Positions 1 through 7,647 of a DNA stretch of 64,000 nucleotides are shown in pieces. The stretch lies in assembly GCF_007004735.1 (NCBI RefSeq), contig NZ_SSNL01000005.1, positions 558,001 through 622,000 on the forward strand. The letters run 5' to 3'. Every line of letters starts with the position of its first letter. The stretch's first letter is position 1. A program made the position numbers and the translations under genes. The notes under the pieces are model-generated. The model was given only the letters and a program-made list of their open reading frames with translations. It searched no databases and was not told the DNA's origin. Source of the stretch: Salinigranum halophilum (GTDB lineage: Archaea; Halobacteriota; Halobacteria; Halobacteriales; Haloferacaceae).

Positions 1-561
1 GACCAGTCCGAACAGGCCGCTCGCGAGGACGATCCCGGCGCGGACGCCGAACCCCCGTCTGAGCACGCCCTGTGCCACGCCACGAAAGAGCAGTTCTTCG
101 ATGGGACCGACGAGCAACAGCGACACCGGAATCATGTAGAGGAAGTACACCGGTGCCTCCTTGCCCTGGGTGATGACCTGGTTCTCGCCGAACGACACGC
201 CAGCGGCCTGAAAGAGGAAACCAGCGCCGAACTGCATCGCGAGGAGGGCGACGAGCGCGGCCCCCGAGAGGAGGAGCGTCCGCACCGTCGGCCGACGAAG
301 GTGGAGCGTGTCCCACGTGTCCGTGATGGCGAGGAAGCCGACGATGGCCACGACGAACCCGACGAACTGGAGGACGGTCCGTGCGACGTTGAGTGCGAGG
401 CTCTCCTGGGCGAGGAGACCGACGTCGACGAGCCACGCCGACGTCGGCGCGACCACGGCCGCCGCGACGAGGAAGGCCGACAGCACCACCAGCACCGCCT
501 GGACGAGCCCGGCGAAGCGGTCGGCCATCGCCCCGCGGGCGTTCCCTGTCGTGGACTCCAT
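1..561 (-). CDS. CPBP-family intramembrane metalloprotease (CAAX protease), C-terminus cut by window edge
   Basis: The first 187 residues are present and the frame runs off the left edge. The protein is hydrophobic, with membrane segments around residues 20-40, 62-82, 96-120 and 138-155. The motif EELLFRG at residues 155-161 is the glutamate pair and arginine of the CPBP (Abi/Rce1) glutamic-type protease core, followed by another hydrophobic stretch. The later histidine motifs lie outside the window. Family members cleave prenylated or other membrane substrates, or act in bacteriocin immunity; the archaeal substrate is unknown. The ATG at 559-561 is the first plausible start. Confidence 0.85.
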   Translation of the reverse strand, partial: MESTTGNARGAMADRFAGLVQAVLVVLSAFLVAAAVVAPTSAWLVDVGLLAQESLALNVARTVLQFVGFVVAIVGFLAITDTWDTLHLRRPTVRTLLLSGAALVALLAMQFGAGFLFQAAGVSFGENQVITQGKEAPVYFLYMIPVSLLLVGPIEELLFRGVAQGVLRRGFGVRAGIVLASGLFGLV

Positions 562-628
562 TGCCGGTGAATTCGAACTGCGCGCGGTTCAAGGCTCCGA
601 TTGTCGACGTCGGGGCGGGAGCGACGCC

Positions 629-1915
629 CTAGTCGATCTCGATCGAGCGCTTGTTCTCGACCGCCGCCGCCTCCTCAAAGTCGCCGCCACCGAGGAGGCC
701 GCGGGCGGCCCGCTTGCCCCACTCGACCGCGGGCTGGGTGAACGTCGACACGCCGGCGAGTTCCCCGTAGAGAACGCAGGCGGCCTCCATCGAGTAGAGC
801 AGTTCGCCGAGGGCGTACTCGTCGACGTGGTCGATCTCGATGCGGACGTTCGGGACGTTGGCGGCCGCGAGCGACGCCTCGGTGGCCTCGAACTCGGCGT
901 CGAGCAGTTCGCCGAGCGACGAGCCGCCGAGGTACGACAGTCCGTCGAGGTCCGTCTCCGGGATGCCCAGGTCGTCGTACTCGCGGGGGCGCACGAGTGT
1001 GACCATCTTGTCGTGGGGGCCGGCCCGGTAGAGCTGGAGCTGTGAGTGCTGGTCCGTCGCGCCGAGGGCGCGGGCCGGCGTCTGCCCGAGGCCGTCTTTG
1101 CCGAGCGATTCGGCCCACAGCTGGGCGAACCACTCCGCGAAGTACTCGAGCGACTCGGCGTACGGCATCATCGCGTTGGTCAGCGCGCCGCGCTCGGCGA
1201 GAGCGTACGAGACCGCGCCGTAGGCGTAGGCGGGTGAGTCGAACAGCGACCCCGAGAGCGACTCTGACGCCGCGGCACCGCCGGAGAGGAGGGCTTCGAG
1301 GTCGTGTCCCTGGACGGCGGCAGCCGCGAGGCCGACCGTCGAGAGGACCGAGAAGCGACCCGGGACGCCGTCGGGGACCGGGAGCGAGGGGAGGTCGTGC
1401 GTGTCGGCGAGTCGGCGCAGGTTCCCCTCCTCGCCGGTGGTGACGAGCGTCCGCTCGGTCCAGTCCACGCCCGCGGCGTCCATCGCCTCCCGGGCGACGA
1501 GGAACGTCGAGAGCGTTTCCGCGGTGGTTCCCGACCGCGAGACGACGTTCATGACCGTGTTCTCGAGGGGGAGCGAGTCGAGAACCGCGCTCGTGTGGAC
1601 CGGGTCGACGTTGTCGAGGTAGTAGGCGTCGACGTCCGAATCGAGCGCCGCCGAGAGGGTGGCCGCCCCGAGTGCGCTCCCACCGATACCGACGTTGAGG
1701 AAGGCCTCGCAGTCCTCGAACGGTTCGACGGCCCGGTGAATCGCGTTCGTGTCAACGCGTTCGGGGAGGTTCAGCGCCGCGTAGCCGTGTTCGTTCTCGC
1801 GCCGACCCGCTTCGATGCGTTCGTGTGCCGCTGCCACGTGGTCGTCGAGCCGTTCGAGCGAGTCGCGTGAGACGCCCGGTGTCGCCTCTACGGCGTTCCC
1901 GATGTCGACGTACAT
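629..1915 (-). CDS. pgi: Glucose-6-phosphate isomerase
   Basis: This 428-residue protein matches the SIS-fold phosphoglucose isomerase family, which interconverts glucose 6-phosphate and fructose 6-phosphate in the cytoplasm. Visible signatures are NVGIGGSALG (about residue 73), the sugar-phosphate-binding SRSGTTAETL (about 126), the GATDQHSQLQLY block (about 285) and the C-terminal QPAVEWGKRAARG, which carries the catalytic lysine. It is shorter than the roughly 550-residue bacterial and eukaryotic enzymes, as is common for archaeal and Gram-positive-like forms. In haloarchaea it mainly serves gluconeogenesis and sugar interconversion. A 6-phosphogluconate dehydrogenase gene lies 31 kb away at 32697-33587. 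Confidence 0.95.
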   Translation of the reverse strand: MYVDIGNAVEATPGVSRDSLERLDDHVAAAHERIEAGRRENEHGYAALNLPERVDTNAIHRAVEPFEDCEAFLNVGIGGSALGAATLSAALDSDVDAYYLDNVDPVHTSAVLDSLPLENTVMNVVSRSGTTAETLSTFLVAREAMDAAGVDWTERTLVTTGEEGNLRRLADTHDLPSLPVPDGVPGRFSVLSTVGLAAAAVQGHDLEALLSGGAAASESLSGSLFDSPAYAYGAVSYALAERGALTNAMMPYAESLEYFAEWFAQLWAESLGKDGLGQTPARALGATDQHSQLQLYRAGPHDKMVTLVRPREYDDLGIPETDLDGLSYLGGSSLGELLDAEFEATEASLAAANVPNVRIEIDHVDEYALGELLYSMEAACVLYGELAGVSTFTQPAVEWGKRAARGLLGGGDFEEAAAVENKRSIEID

Positions 1916-1964
1916 ACACCTCGACCCGCGTAGGGGAGCGACAAGTACGTGCCGGTCACTCCGG

Positions 1965-2975
1965 TCAGGACTCTTTCGGCTCGGTGGTCGCCCCCGACAC
2001 TGTCTCGACCGCCCGCGAGACCATCCGTTCCGAGTAGCCCGCGGCGAACCCGACGACGATCATCACCGCCGGTGTCAACTGCCCGAAGTCGCCGGTGAAC
2101 GGCGTCTGGAGGAAGAAGTAGAAGACGAGCGCCGAGATGGCCCCGATGAGGCCACGTGCCCAGGTGAGCCCCAGACCCGTGATTCGCTGGGCGACCTTCG
2201 TCGACACCGTCTGCTTCTGGAGTGACCGCATCCCGAACAACGACGCACCGATCATCCCCGCGAGCGCGACGAAGACGGCGAAGCCCGGGCTCGTCACCGT
2301 CGCTGCCGCAGCAGCGTCGGTCGTCGCGACGTCGAACGGTGGCTCGAAGAACTCCACCCCGAGGAACGTCGGAGCCAGCGTGCAGACGATGAACACGACA
2401 CCCGCAACGGTTCCGAGCTGGAACAGCTGGGTGAACTGCTGCTGGAGGTAGTGCTGTTTCAGGTGAACGCTCTCGTACTGTTCGTGGAGGACCGTCATGG
2501 CGACACGGAGGTCCTCGCCGGTCACGTCCGCGTCGAGGCTGTGCTGGCCGAGCAACGCCTCGACCGCCCGTTTCCGCCACCCCCCGAGGGTGTCGAGTGC
2601 CTCCTCACGGACGGCCGTCGCCTGCGCCTCGAGCGCGTTGGTCCCCTCGGCCTCGTCGAGCGCTTCGAGCCCGTGTGTCTCGAGGCGCTGTGCGGCGTGG
2701 AAGTGCCGCCAGCCGTCCTCGACGCGTCCACGTTCGAGCGCCTCGTCGACCTCGTCGAGGAGGTCGGTGACGTCACGCTGCCAGAACGTGCCGTCGCCGT
2801 TCGTCCGTGCGACCAGTGTCTCGAACTCCTCGCGGTACGCGGCCACGTCGGCACGCAGCCGGACGTGGCCCATGTTCTTCGTGTCCCTCCACCGCTCGAG
2901 TCCCGGCAGCAGCGACGACACTCTGTCGCCGATGCCCGGGGTACTCTCGCCTGGAGCGCTCTCGACGGAACCCAT
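1965..2975 (-). CDS. Conserved haloarchaeal membrane protein with helical N-terminal domain
   Basis: I do not recognise the family. The protein is 336 residues from the ATG at 2973-2975; an in-frame GTG three codons upstream (2982-2984) is an alternative start. Residues about 30-190 are charged and predicted helical, with many Glu, Arg and Ala and coiled-coil-like stretches. The C-terminal third contains about four hydrophobic segments, beginning with QLGTVAGVVFIVCTLAPTFL and ending with TPAVMIVVGFAAGYSERM. The final GYSERMVSRAVETV segment looks like a cytoplasmic amphipathic tail. It is read toward pgi and is divergent from the membrane protein at 3081. Confidence 0.7.
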   Translation of the reverse strand: MGSVESAPGESTPGIGDRVSSLLPGLERWRDTKNMGHVRLRADVAAYREEFETLVARTNGDGTFWQRDVTDLLDEVDEALERGRVEDGWRHFHAAQRLETHGLEALDEAEGTNALEAQATAVREEALDTLGGWRKRAVEALLGQHSLDADVTGEDLRVAMTVLHEQYESVHLKQHYLQQQFTQLFQLGTVAGVVFIVCTLAPTFLGVEFFEPPFDVATTDAAAAATVTSPGFAVFVALAGMIGASLFGMRSLQKQTVSTKVAQRITGLGLTWARGLIGAISALVFYFFLQTPFTGDFGQLTPAVMIVVGFAAGYSERMVSRAVETVSGATTEPKES

Positions 2976-3080
2976 CTCACCCACACTAGTCGCACCGGAG
3001 TGACATATAGCCGCGCATCGACGGAGCCCCGTCCACCCGAGGACCGCGGCGGTTAACCTCCGTGACTCCTAACGCCCGGT

Positions 3081-3590
3081 ATGACCGACGGCTATCGCGG
3101 GGTCTTCGGCGCGTTCCCCTACGCGTTCCGACAGAGCCGTTCCCTCCTCTTCCGGAGCTACGTGCTGGTCGGCGCGCTCGCGGCGGGAGCGGTGACGCTG
3201 CTGTTCGGCGCGGGGCTCGTCGTCCTCATCGCCCAGACGGCCGCCATCGAAGGGGGGTCGCTCACGCTCTCGCGGGCGTTCTACGTCGTGGTCGGCCTCT
3301 TCGTCGTCGCACCGCTCGTCGCCCCCGTGCTCTTCGTGGCCCGCCGTCACCGCCGACGCGAGGGGGCCGACGCCCGGTACGACCTCGCGCTCTCGCTCGC
3401 GGGCTACCTGTTCATCGCCTCGCTGTACGTGGGGCTCGTCATCACGGTCCCGGCGGACCAACAGAGCGCACCCCCGTCGGCCGTCGCACCACTCGTGGAG
3501 ACGCTGTACGCGCTGCCGCAGGTGGCGGGTGTCGTCCCCCCGCTCGTCGCCTCGGGGCTCATCCTGGCCGTCCATCGGCTCCTCCGCTGA
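3081..3590 (+). CDS. Small haloarchaeal four-helix membrane protein, function unknown
   Basis: The 169-residue product has four hydrophobic segments, roughly residues 24-50, 66-86, 103-122 and 142-163, separated by short Arg/His-rich loops such as RRHRRREGADARYD. No catalytic motif is visible. The ATG at 3081 follows a divergent promoter region shared with the gene ending at 1965. The stop lies 62 bp before the next gene, so the two may be co-transcribed. Confidence 0.7.
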   Translation: MTDGYRGVFGAFPYAFRQSRSLLFRSYVLVGALAAGAVTLLFGAGLVVLIAQTAAIEGGSLTLSRAFYVVVGLFVVAPLVAPVLFVARRHRRREGADARYDLALSLAGYLFIASLYVGLVITVPADQQSAPPSAVAPLVETLYALPQVAGVVPPLVASGLILAVHRLLR

Positions 3591-3652
3591 GGGGGCCATC
3601 GACCCCGCGCCGGGACGAAAGGGTGAACAGTCGCCCGCGCCTCCGTCCGACA

Positions 3653-4144
3653 ATGAGTGCCGACGAGCGGACCGCAGCGACCGAGAAGACGGGCACCTTC
3701 CTCGTCACCGCCGCCGACGAGGAGTCGGCCGTCCTGAAGGACGTAACGAGCGGGCAGGTCCACACGCTCTCGTCGAACCCGGGAGTCGAAGCCGACGAGG
3801 CCGTCGAAGGGACCGTCGAACCCGAGCCGCCGCTGAACGTCTCGTGGCGGCTAGCCGAGATCGAACGCCAGTGGCGGCTCTCCGTCGAGACCTCCTCGGA
3901 GTCCCCGACGACGCTGGCGCGAGACATCGCCGCCGACCAGTCGGTCGGTGACCTCACGCGGAGAGAACGAGCGGGCACGGGTGAACTCCACGTCATCACC
4001 GTCCCCGAAGACGAGACCGAGCAGGCCGTCGACGACGTCCTCGCCGACAGGGAGGGAGCGCTCTCGCGTGCGGCCCGACTCGGCGTCGCCCGTGTCGAAA
4101 TCAGGTCCGAGCCGGGCGTCGTCGTCGTCCGCTACATGCCCTGA
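3653..4144 (+). CDS. DUF5812-type haloarchaeal protein
   Basis: This 163-residue acidic protein begins TGTFLVTAADEESAVLKDV and ends GVARVEIRSEPGVVVVRYMP, a pattern I associate with the haloarchaeal DUF5812 family. It appears to have an N-terminal beta domain (TGQVHTL, then EPPLNVSWRLAEIER) and a C-terminal alpha/beta part centred on LHVITVPEDETEQA. There is no membrane segment or metal motif, so it is probably cytoplasmic. No biochemical role is known to me. It is convergent with the cupin gene. Confidence 0.75.
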   Translation: MSADERTAATEKTGTFLVTAADEESAVLKDVTSGQVHTLSSNPGVEADEAVEGTVEPEPPLNVSWRLAEIERQWRLSVETSSESPTTLARDIAADQSVGDLTRRERAGTGELHVITVPEDETEQAVDDVLADREGALSRAARLGVARVEIRSEPGVVVVRYMP

Positions 4145-4158
4145 GACGCCGCCGCGCG

Positions 4159-4566
4159 TCAGTCGCGCGTCGGAATCTCGCCTGCCGGAACGATGGTGCA
4201 GTCGGGCAGGTCCGCCAGGACGTCTTCGGGGCCGGGTGGTGCGTACACCGCGAGCAGCGTGAGCGTCTCCCATCCCGTGTTCACGGTGCCGTGTTCGACG
4301 CCGGCGGGGATGTACACCATCTCGCCCGCGCCGACGTCACGGGTGTCGCCGTCGACGGTCTGTTCGCCCGTCCCGCCCACGACGTAGAGAATCTCGTCGC
4401 TGTCGGGGTGGGTGTGGAGTTCGTGTCCCTTCCCGGGTTCGAGTTGCACGACGCCGGCGCTGAACCGCTCCGACCCACACACCTCGGGTGTCGCCATCCA
4501 CTTCAGCGTCCCCCAGTCGAACTGCTGTGTGTCGACGTCGTCCGGTTGGATGTAATGCGTTGACAT
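4159..4566 (-). CDS. Cupin-domain protein
   Basis: The 135-residue single-domain cupin carries motif 1 as GKGHELHTHPDSDEILYVVGG, with histidines and a glutamate positioned as metal ligands, and motif 2 as MVYIPAGVEHGTVNTG. This predicts a small beta-barrel binding one divalent metal. Substrate cannot be inferred. It is divergent from the Tm-1-like operon with about 157 bp between the two starts, so the genes may share control. A second cupin lies at 25607-25996. Confidence 0.85.
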   Translation of the reverse strand: MSTHYIQPDDVDTQQFDWGTLKWMATPEVCGSERFSAGVVQLEPGKGHELHTHPDSDEILYVVGGTGEQTVDGDTRDVGAGEMVYIPAGVEHGTVNTGWETLTLLAVYAPPGPEDVLADLPDCTIVPAGEIPTRD

Positions 4567-4723
4567 GCGTCTCGGACCACACGTGACGCCGGATTAACTG
4601 TTTCGTGCGAGTCGAGACCTGGTCCCAGGACGGCCCCTGCGGTGTCCGTCGTCCCCCGTATCGAGCGCCGACGTGTCCTCCCCGCAACACTAATGCTCGC
4701 CCTCCGAATTGGTGTCAGTGGCC

Positions 4724-5563
4724 ATGGCAATGAAATACACACGCGAGGAGTCGCTCGACCGGCTACGAGAAACCGTCGACGCGGGCGACCCCGTCATCGG
4801 TGCCGGTGCAGGGACCGGCATCTCGGCGAAGTTCGCCGAGCGGGGCGGTGTCGACCTGCTCATCATCTACAACTCCGGGCGCTACCGGATGAACGGTCGC
4901 GGGTCGCTCGCCGGGTTGCTCCCCTACGGCGACGCGAACGAAATCGTCGTGGAGATGGGTCACGAGGTCCTTCCGGTGGTGGAGGACACGCCCGTCCTCG
5001 CGGGCGTCAACGGGACCGACCCCTTCCGCGACATGGACGTGTTCGTCGACGACCTCCAGCGCCGTGGGTTCTCCGGCGTGCAGAACTTCCCCACGGTGGG
5101 GCTCATCGACGAGGACAGCGGCTTCCGACAGAACCTCGAAGAGACCGGGATGGGGTACGACAAGGAGGTGGAGATGATTCGCACCGCCTCGGAGAAGGGG
5201 ATGCTCACGTGTCCGTACGTCTTCAGCGAACAGCAAGCCCGCGAGATGACCGAGGCCGGCGCGGACGTCGTCGTCTCCCACATGGGCCTCACGACCTCCG
5301 GTGACATCGGCGCGGAGACGGCGCTCGACCTCGACGACGCCGCCGAGCGCGTCCAGGCGCATCACGACGCCGCCAAAGCGGTGGACGACGAGGTCATGGT
5401 CATCTGCCACGGCGGCCCCATCGCGTGGCCCGACGACGCGGCGTACGTCCTCGACAACACCGAGGGCGTCGTCGGCTTCTTCGGCGCGTCCAGCATCGAA
5501 CGGCTCCCGACCGAGGAGGCCATCGAGAACCAGGCCCGCGAGTTCAAGGAGATCGACCTCTGA
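4724..5563 (+). CDS. Phosphoenolpyruvate hydrolase-like TIM-barrel protein (Tm-1 C-terminal domain family)
   Basis: The 279-residue protein fits the PEP-hydrolase-like TIM-barrel family (PF09370). Diagnostic stretches are VIGAGAGTGISAKFAERGGV near the N-terminus, LLIIYNSGRYRMNGRGSLAG, NFPTVGLIDEDSGFRQNLEE and VICHGGPIAWPDDAAYVL. In plants and fungi this domain is fused behind a UPF0261 domain (tomato Tm-1). Here the UPF0261 partner is the next gene, with an overlapping TGATG stop/start, so the two products very probably work together. The ATG at 4724 is preferred; an ATG at 4730 is also possible, and a TTG at 4709 is less likely. The enzymatic activity is unproven. Confidence 0.88.
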   Translation: MAMKYTREESLDRLRETVDAGDPVIGAGAGTGISAKFAERGGVDLLIIYNSGRYRMNGRGSLAGLLPYGDANEIVVEMGHEVLPVVEDTPVLAGVNGTDPFRDMDVFVDDLQRRGFSGVQNFPTVGLIDEDSGFRQNLEETGMGYDKEVEMIRTASEKGMLTCPYVFSEQQAREMTEAGADVVVSHMGLTTSGDIGAETALDLDDAAERVQAHHDAAKAVDDEVMVICHGGPIAWPDDAAYVLDNTEGVVGFFGASSIERLPTEEAIENQAREFKEIDL

Positions 5564-6786
5564 TGGCCGTCGTCATCGTCGGAACGCTCGACACGAAGGC
5601 CGAAGAGATCGGGTTCGCCCGCGACGTCCTCGCGGCACAGGGCGCCGGCGTCCACGTCGTCGACACGGGCGTGATGGGCGACCCCGGCTTCGAGCCGGAC
5701 ACGCCCGCGAGCGACGTCGCCGCGGCCGGCGGGGAGTCACTGGAGACACTCCGCGAGTCCGCCGACCGCGGAGCGGCGATGGAGGTCATGGGGGAGGGTG
5801 CCGCCGCGGTCTGCCAGCGTCTGCACGACAACGGCGTCCTCGACGGGGTGCTCGGCCTAGGCGGGTCGGGCAACACCTCGGTCGCCACCACGGCGATGCG
5901 GGCGCTCCCGTACGGCGTCCCCAAACTGATGGTGTCGACGATGGCCTCCGGCGACGTCCGGCCGTACGTCGAGGCGCGCGACGTGATGATGCTGTACTCG
6001 GTCGCCGACATCGAGGGGCTGAATCAACTCTCCAGAACGGTCATCTCGAACGCGGCGCTCGCGATGGTCGGCATGGTGTCGAACGAACCGGACGTCGAGG
6101 TCGACGAGCGGCCGACGGTCGGCCTCACGATGTTCGGCGTCACGACCCCCTGTGTCAAACACGCCCGGGCCTGGCTCGAAGAGCGGGGCTACGAGACCAT
6201 CGTCTTCCACGCCACCGGCACCGGGGGGATGGCGATGGAGAACCTGGTGCGAGAGGGCGTCATCGACGGCGTCCTCGACGTCACGACGACCGAGTGGGCC
6301 GACGAACTCGTCGGTGGTGTCCTCTCGGCGGGGCCGACTCGACTCGACGCGGCCGCGGAGACGGGGACGCCGCAGGTCGTCTCTACCGGCGCGCTCGACA
6401 TGGTGAACTTCGGCCCGCGCGAGGAGGTGCCCGAGGAGTTCGAAGGGCGGAACCTCCACGTCCACAACCCACAGGTGACGCTGATGCGGACCACGCCCGA
6501 CGAGTGTGCCGAACTCGGCCGCATCATCGGCGAGAAACTCAACGCCGCGACCGGCCCGACGACGCTCGCGCTTCCCCTGAGAGGCGTCTCGATGCTCGCC
6601 GTCGAGGGCGAAGACTTCTACGACCCCGAGGCCGACGCGGCGCTGTTCGACGCCCTCCGCGAGACCGTCGACGACGACGTCGACCTCCTCGAACTCGACA
6701 CCGACATCAACGACGAGGCGTTCGCCGAGGCCATCGCCGAACGTCTCCACGCGCACCTGCGTGAGGCCGGCCGCGCGCCGGAGTGA
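5563..6786 (+). CDS. UPF0261 / Tm-1-like ATP-binding protein
   Basis: The 407-residue protein begins MAVVIVGTLDTKAEEIGFAR, the signature of the UPF0261 family (N-terminal domain of Tm-1, which binds ATP in the tomato structure). Further conserved blocks are GLGGSGNTSVATTAMRALPY (about residue 105), VSTMASGDVRPYV (about 126) and FHATGTGGMAMENLVREG (about 217). Translation starts inside the stop codon of the preceding TIM-barrel gene, implying coupling and stoichiometric production. The family is widespread in bacteria, archaea, fungi and plants, but its native cellular role is not established. Confidence 0.9.
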   Translation: MAVVIVGTLDTKAEEIGFARDVLAAQGAGVHVVDTGVMGDPGFEPDTPASDVAAAGGESLETLRESADRGAAMEVMGEGAAAVCQRLHDNGVLDGVLGLGGSGNTSVATTAMRALPYGVPKLMVSTMASGDVRPYVEARDVMMLYSVADIEGLNQLSRTVISNAALAMVGMVSNEPDVEVDERPTVGLTMFGVTTPCVKHARAWLEERGYETIVFHATGTGGMAMENLVREGVIDGVLDVTTTEWADELVGGVLSAGPTRLDAAAETGTPQVVSTGALDMVNFGPREEVPEEFEGRNLHVHNPQVTLMRTTPDECAELGRIIGEKLNAATGPTTLALPLRGVSMLAVEGEDFYDPEADAALFDALRETVDDDVDLLELDTDINDEAFAEAIAERLHAHLREAGRAPE

Positions 6787-6793
6787 CGGTCAA

Positions 6794-7168
6794 CTCCAGT
6801 CGAAACAGTGGCCTTTCCACTCGGTGTGTTATTTATTTTCACTGTGAACTACTGACCGCTCGCTGGCCGTCGCAGAGCCGCGGCCACGACGCACGCTCGG
6901 TGCTCCCCTCCTGTCATCTCCAGTCGAAACAGTACCCTTTCCGTCCCTGACCGGTCCCGACGACGACCGTTCACACGGGGGCGTCGCCGCGGCGTCCGGT
7001 CCCCGCCCGCAGCCTCGGCCGGCCGTCAGCGGTTCGTCCCTGCCGGGCCGTCATCTCCAGTCGAAGCGGTGCCCTTCGGTCTCTATCGAGTACAGTCCAC
7101 TCCGGACAGTATATAGTTGCCCGCGGACGTCGGCGGTCGTCACCTCCAGTCGAAACAGTGCCCTTCAG
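6794..7168. repeat. Four-copy 25-bp direct repeat in spacer, each copy ending a minus-strand frame in the same peptide
   Basis: Copies lie at 6794-6818, 6918-6942, 7055-7079 and 7144-7168. The shared core is CTCCAGTCGAARCRGT followed by RSCCTT. On the minus strand every copy reads Gly-(His/Tyr)-(Cys/Arg)-Phe-Asp-Trp-(Arg/Ser) and then TGA, with the stop in register in all four. The two rightmost copies also have an upstream GTG, giving a 20-residue and a 31-residue frame that overlap as GTGA. The two left copies have no start codon after their upstream in-frame stop. No other convincing gene lies in 6787-7217. The role is unknown. Confidence 0.75.
7049..7144 (-). CDS. Possible 31-residue small protein ending GHRFDWR (tentative)
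   Basis: From a GTG (7142-7144) the minus strand encodes 31 residues beginning MTTADVRGQLYTV and ending ETEGHRFDWR before TGA. The start overlaps the TGA of a neighbouring 20-residue frame (start GTG near 7203) that ends DTEGHCFDWR. The overlap and the conserved C-terminus are the only support. There is no recognisable domain. It may instead be a duplicated gene end. Confidence 0.3.
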
Positions 7169-7217
7169 TGTCCGGTTCGGAACGTGTGACAACGTACGTC
7201 ACTGTACGCGGGGCCGT

Positions 7218-7547
7218 TCACGCCCCTCGTCCGCTCTCGGCGTTGGGGCCGGCGGCGCTCTGGACCTTCCATCCACCCTCGTGATCGGCGACGCGGGTCG
7301 TGAACGTGATTTCGGTCTCCGGACCCATCTCCTCGCCGCCCTCGACGTCCTCGACACGGAAGCGGATGTCGAGCGAGTCGCCGCAACACCCCACGTCGGC
7401 GAACTCCTCGAACTCGGCTCCCACCGAGAGGTCGTCGACGACTTTCCGGAGATACCCCTTGTATCGCGGCGTCTCGACCTGGTCGCGGCCCCACTGCGAG
7501 AGGGCGTCGGGGTACGAGAGGATGACGCGCGTCGCCTGTAAGCTCAT
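7218..7547 (-). CDS. Conserved haloarchaeal protein, function unknown
   Basis: The 109-residue acidic protein starts MSLQATRVILSYPDALSQWG and contains a CC pair in FADVGCCGDSLDIRFRVED, then a beta-rich half with EITFTTRVADHEGGWKV. It has no membrane segment. I think it belongs to a haloarchaea-only DUF, but I cannot give its number with certainty. It lies alone upstream of the four-copy repeat array. Confidence 0.65.
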   Translation of the reverse strand: MSLQATRVILSYPDALSQWGRDQVETPRYKGYLRKVVDDLSVGAEFEEFADVGCCGDSLDIRFRVEDVEGGEEMGPETEITFTTRVADHEGGWKVQSAAGPNAESGRGA

Positions 7548-7647
7548 ACACGTCCGTACGCGGTCGCGGGAAAAGAGCGTGTTGGCGCTGGACCGACCGA
7601 GACGAACCAGTCTCGAAGGACAGAGACGCCGGCCGGCGTGCTCGGGC

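Noticed and set aside
6794-7168. Repeat array as a replication origin (Cdc6 origin recognition boxes)
   Set aside because: TCCAGTCGAAAC resembles part of an archaeal ORB, but the G-rich tail is missing, there is no AT-rich unwinding region and no cdc6/orc1 gene is adjacent.
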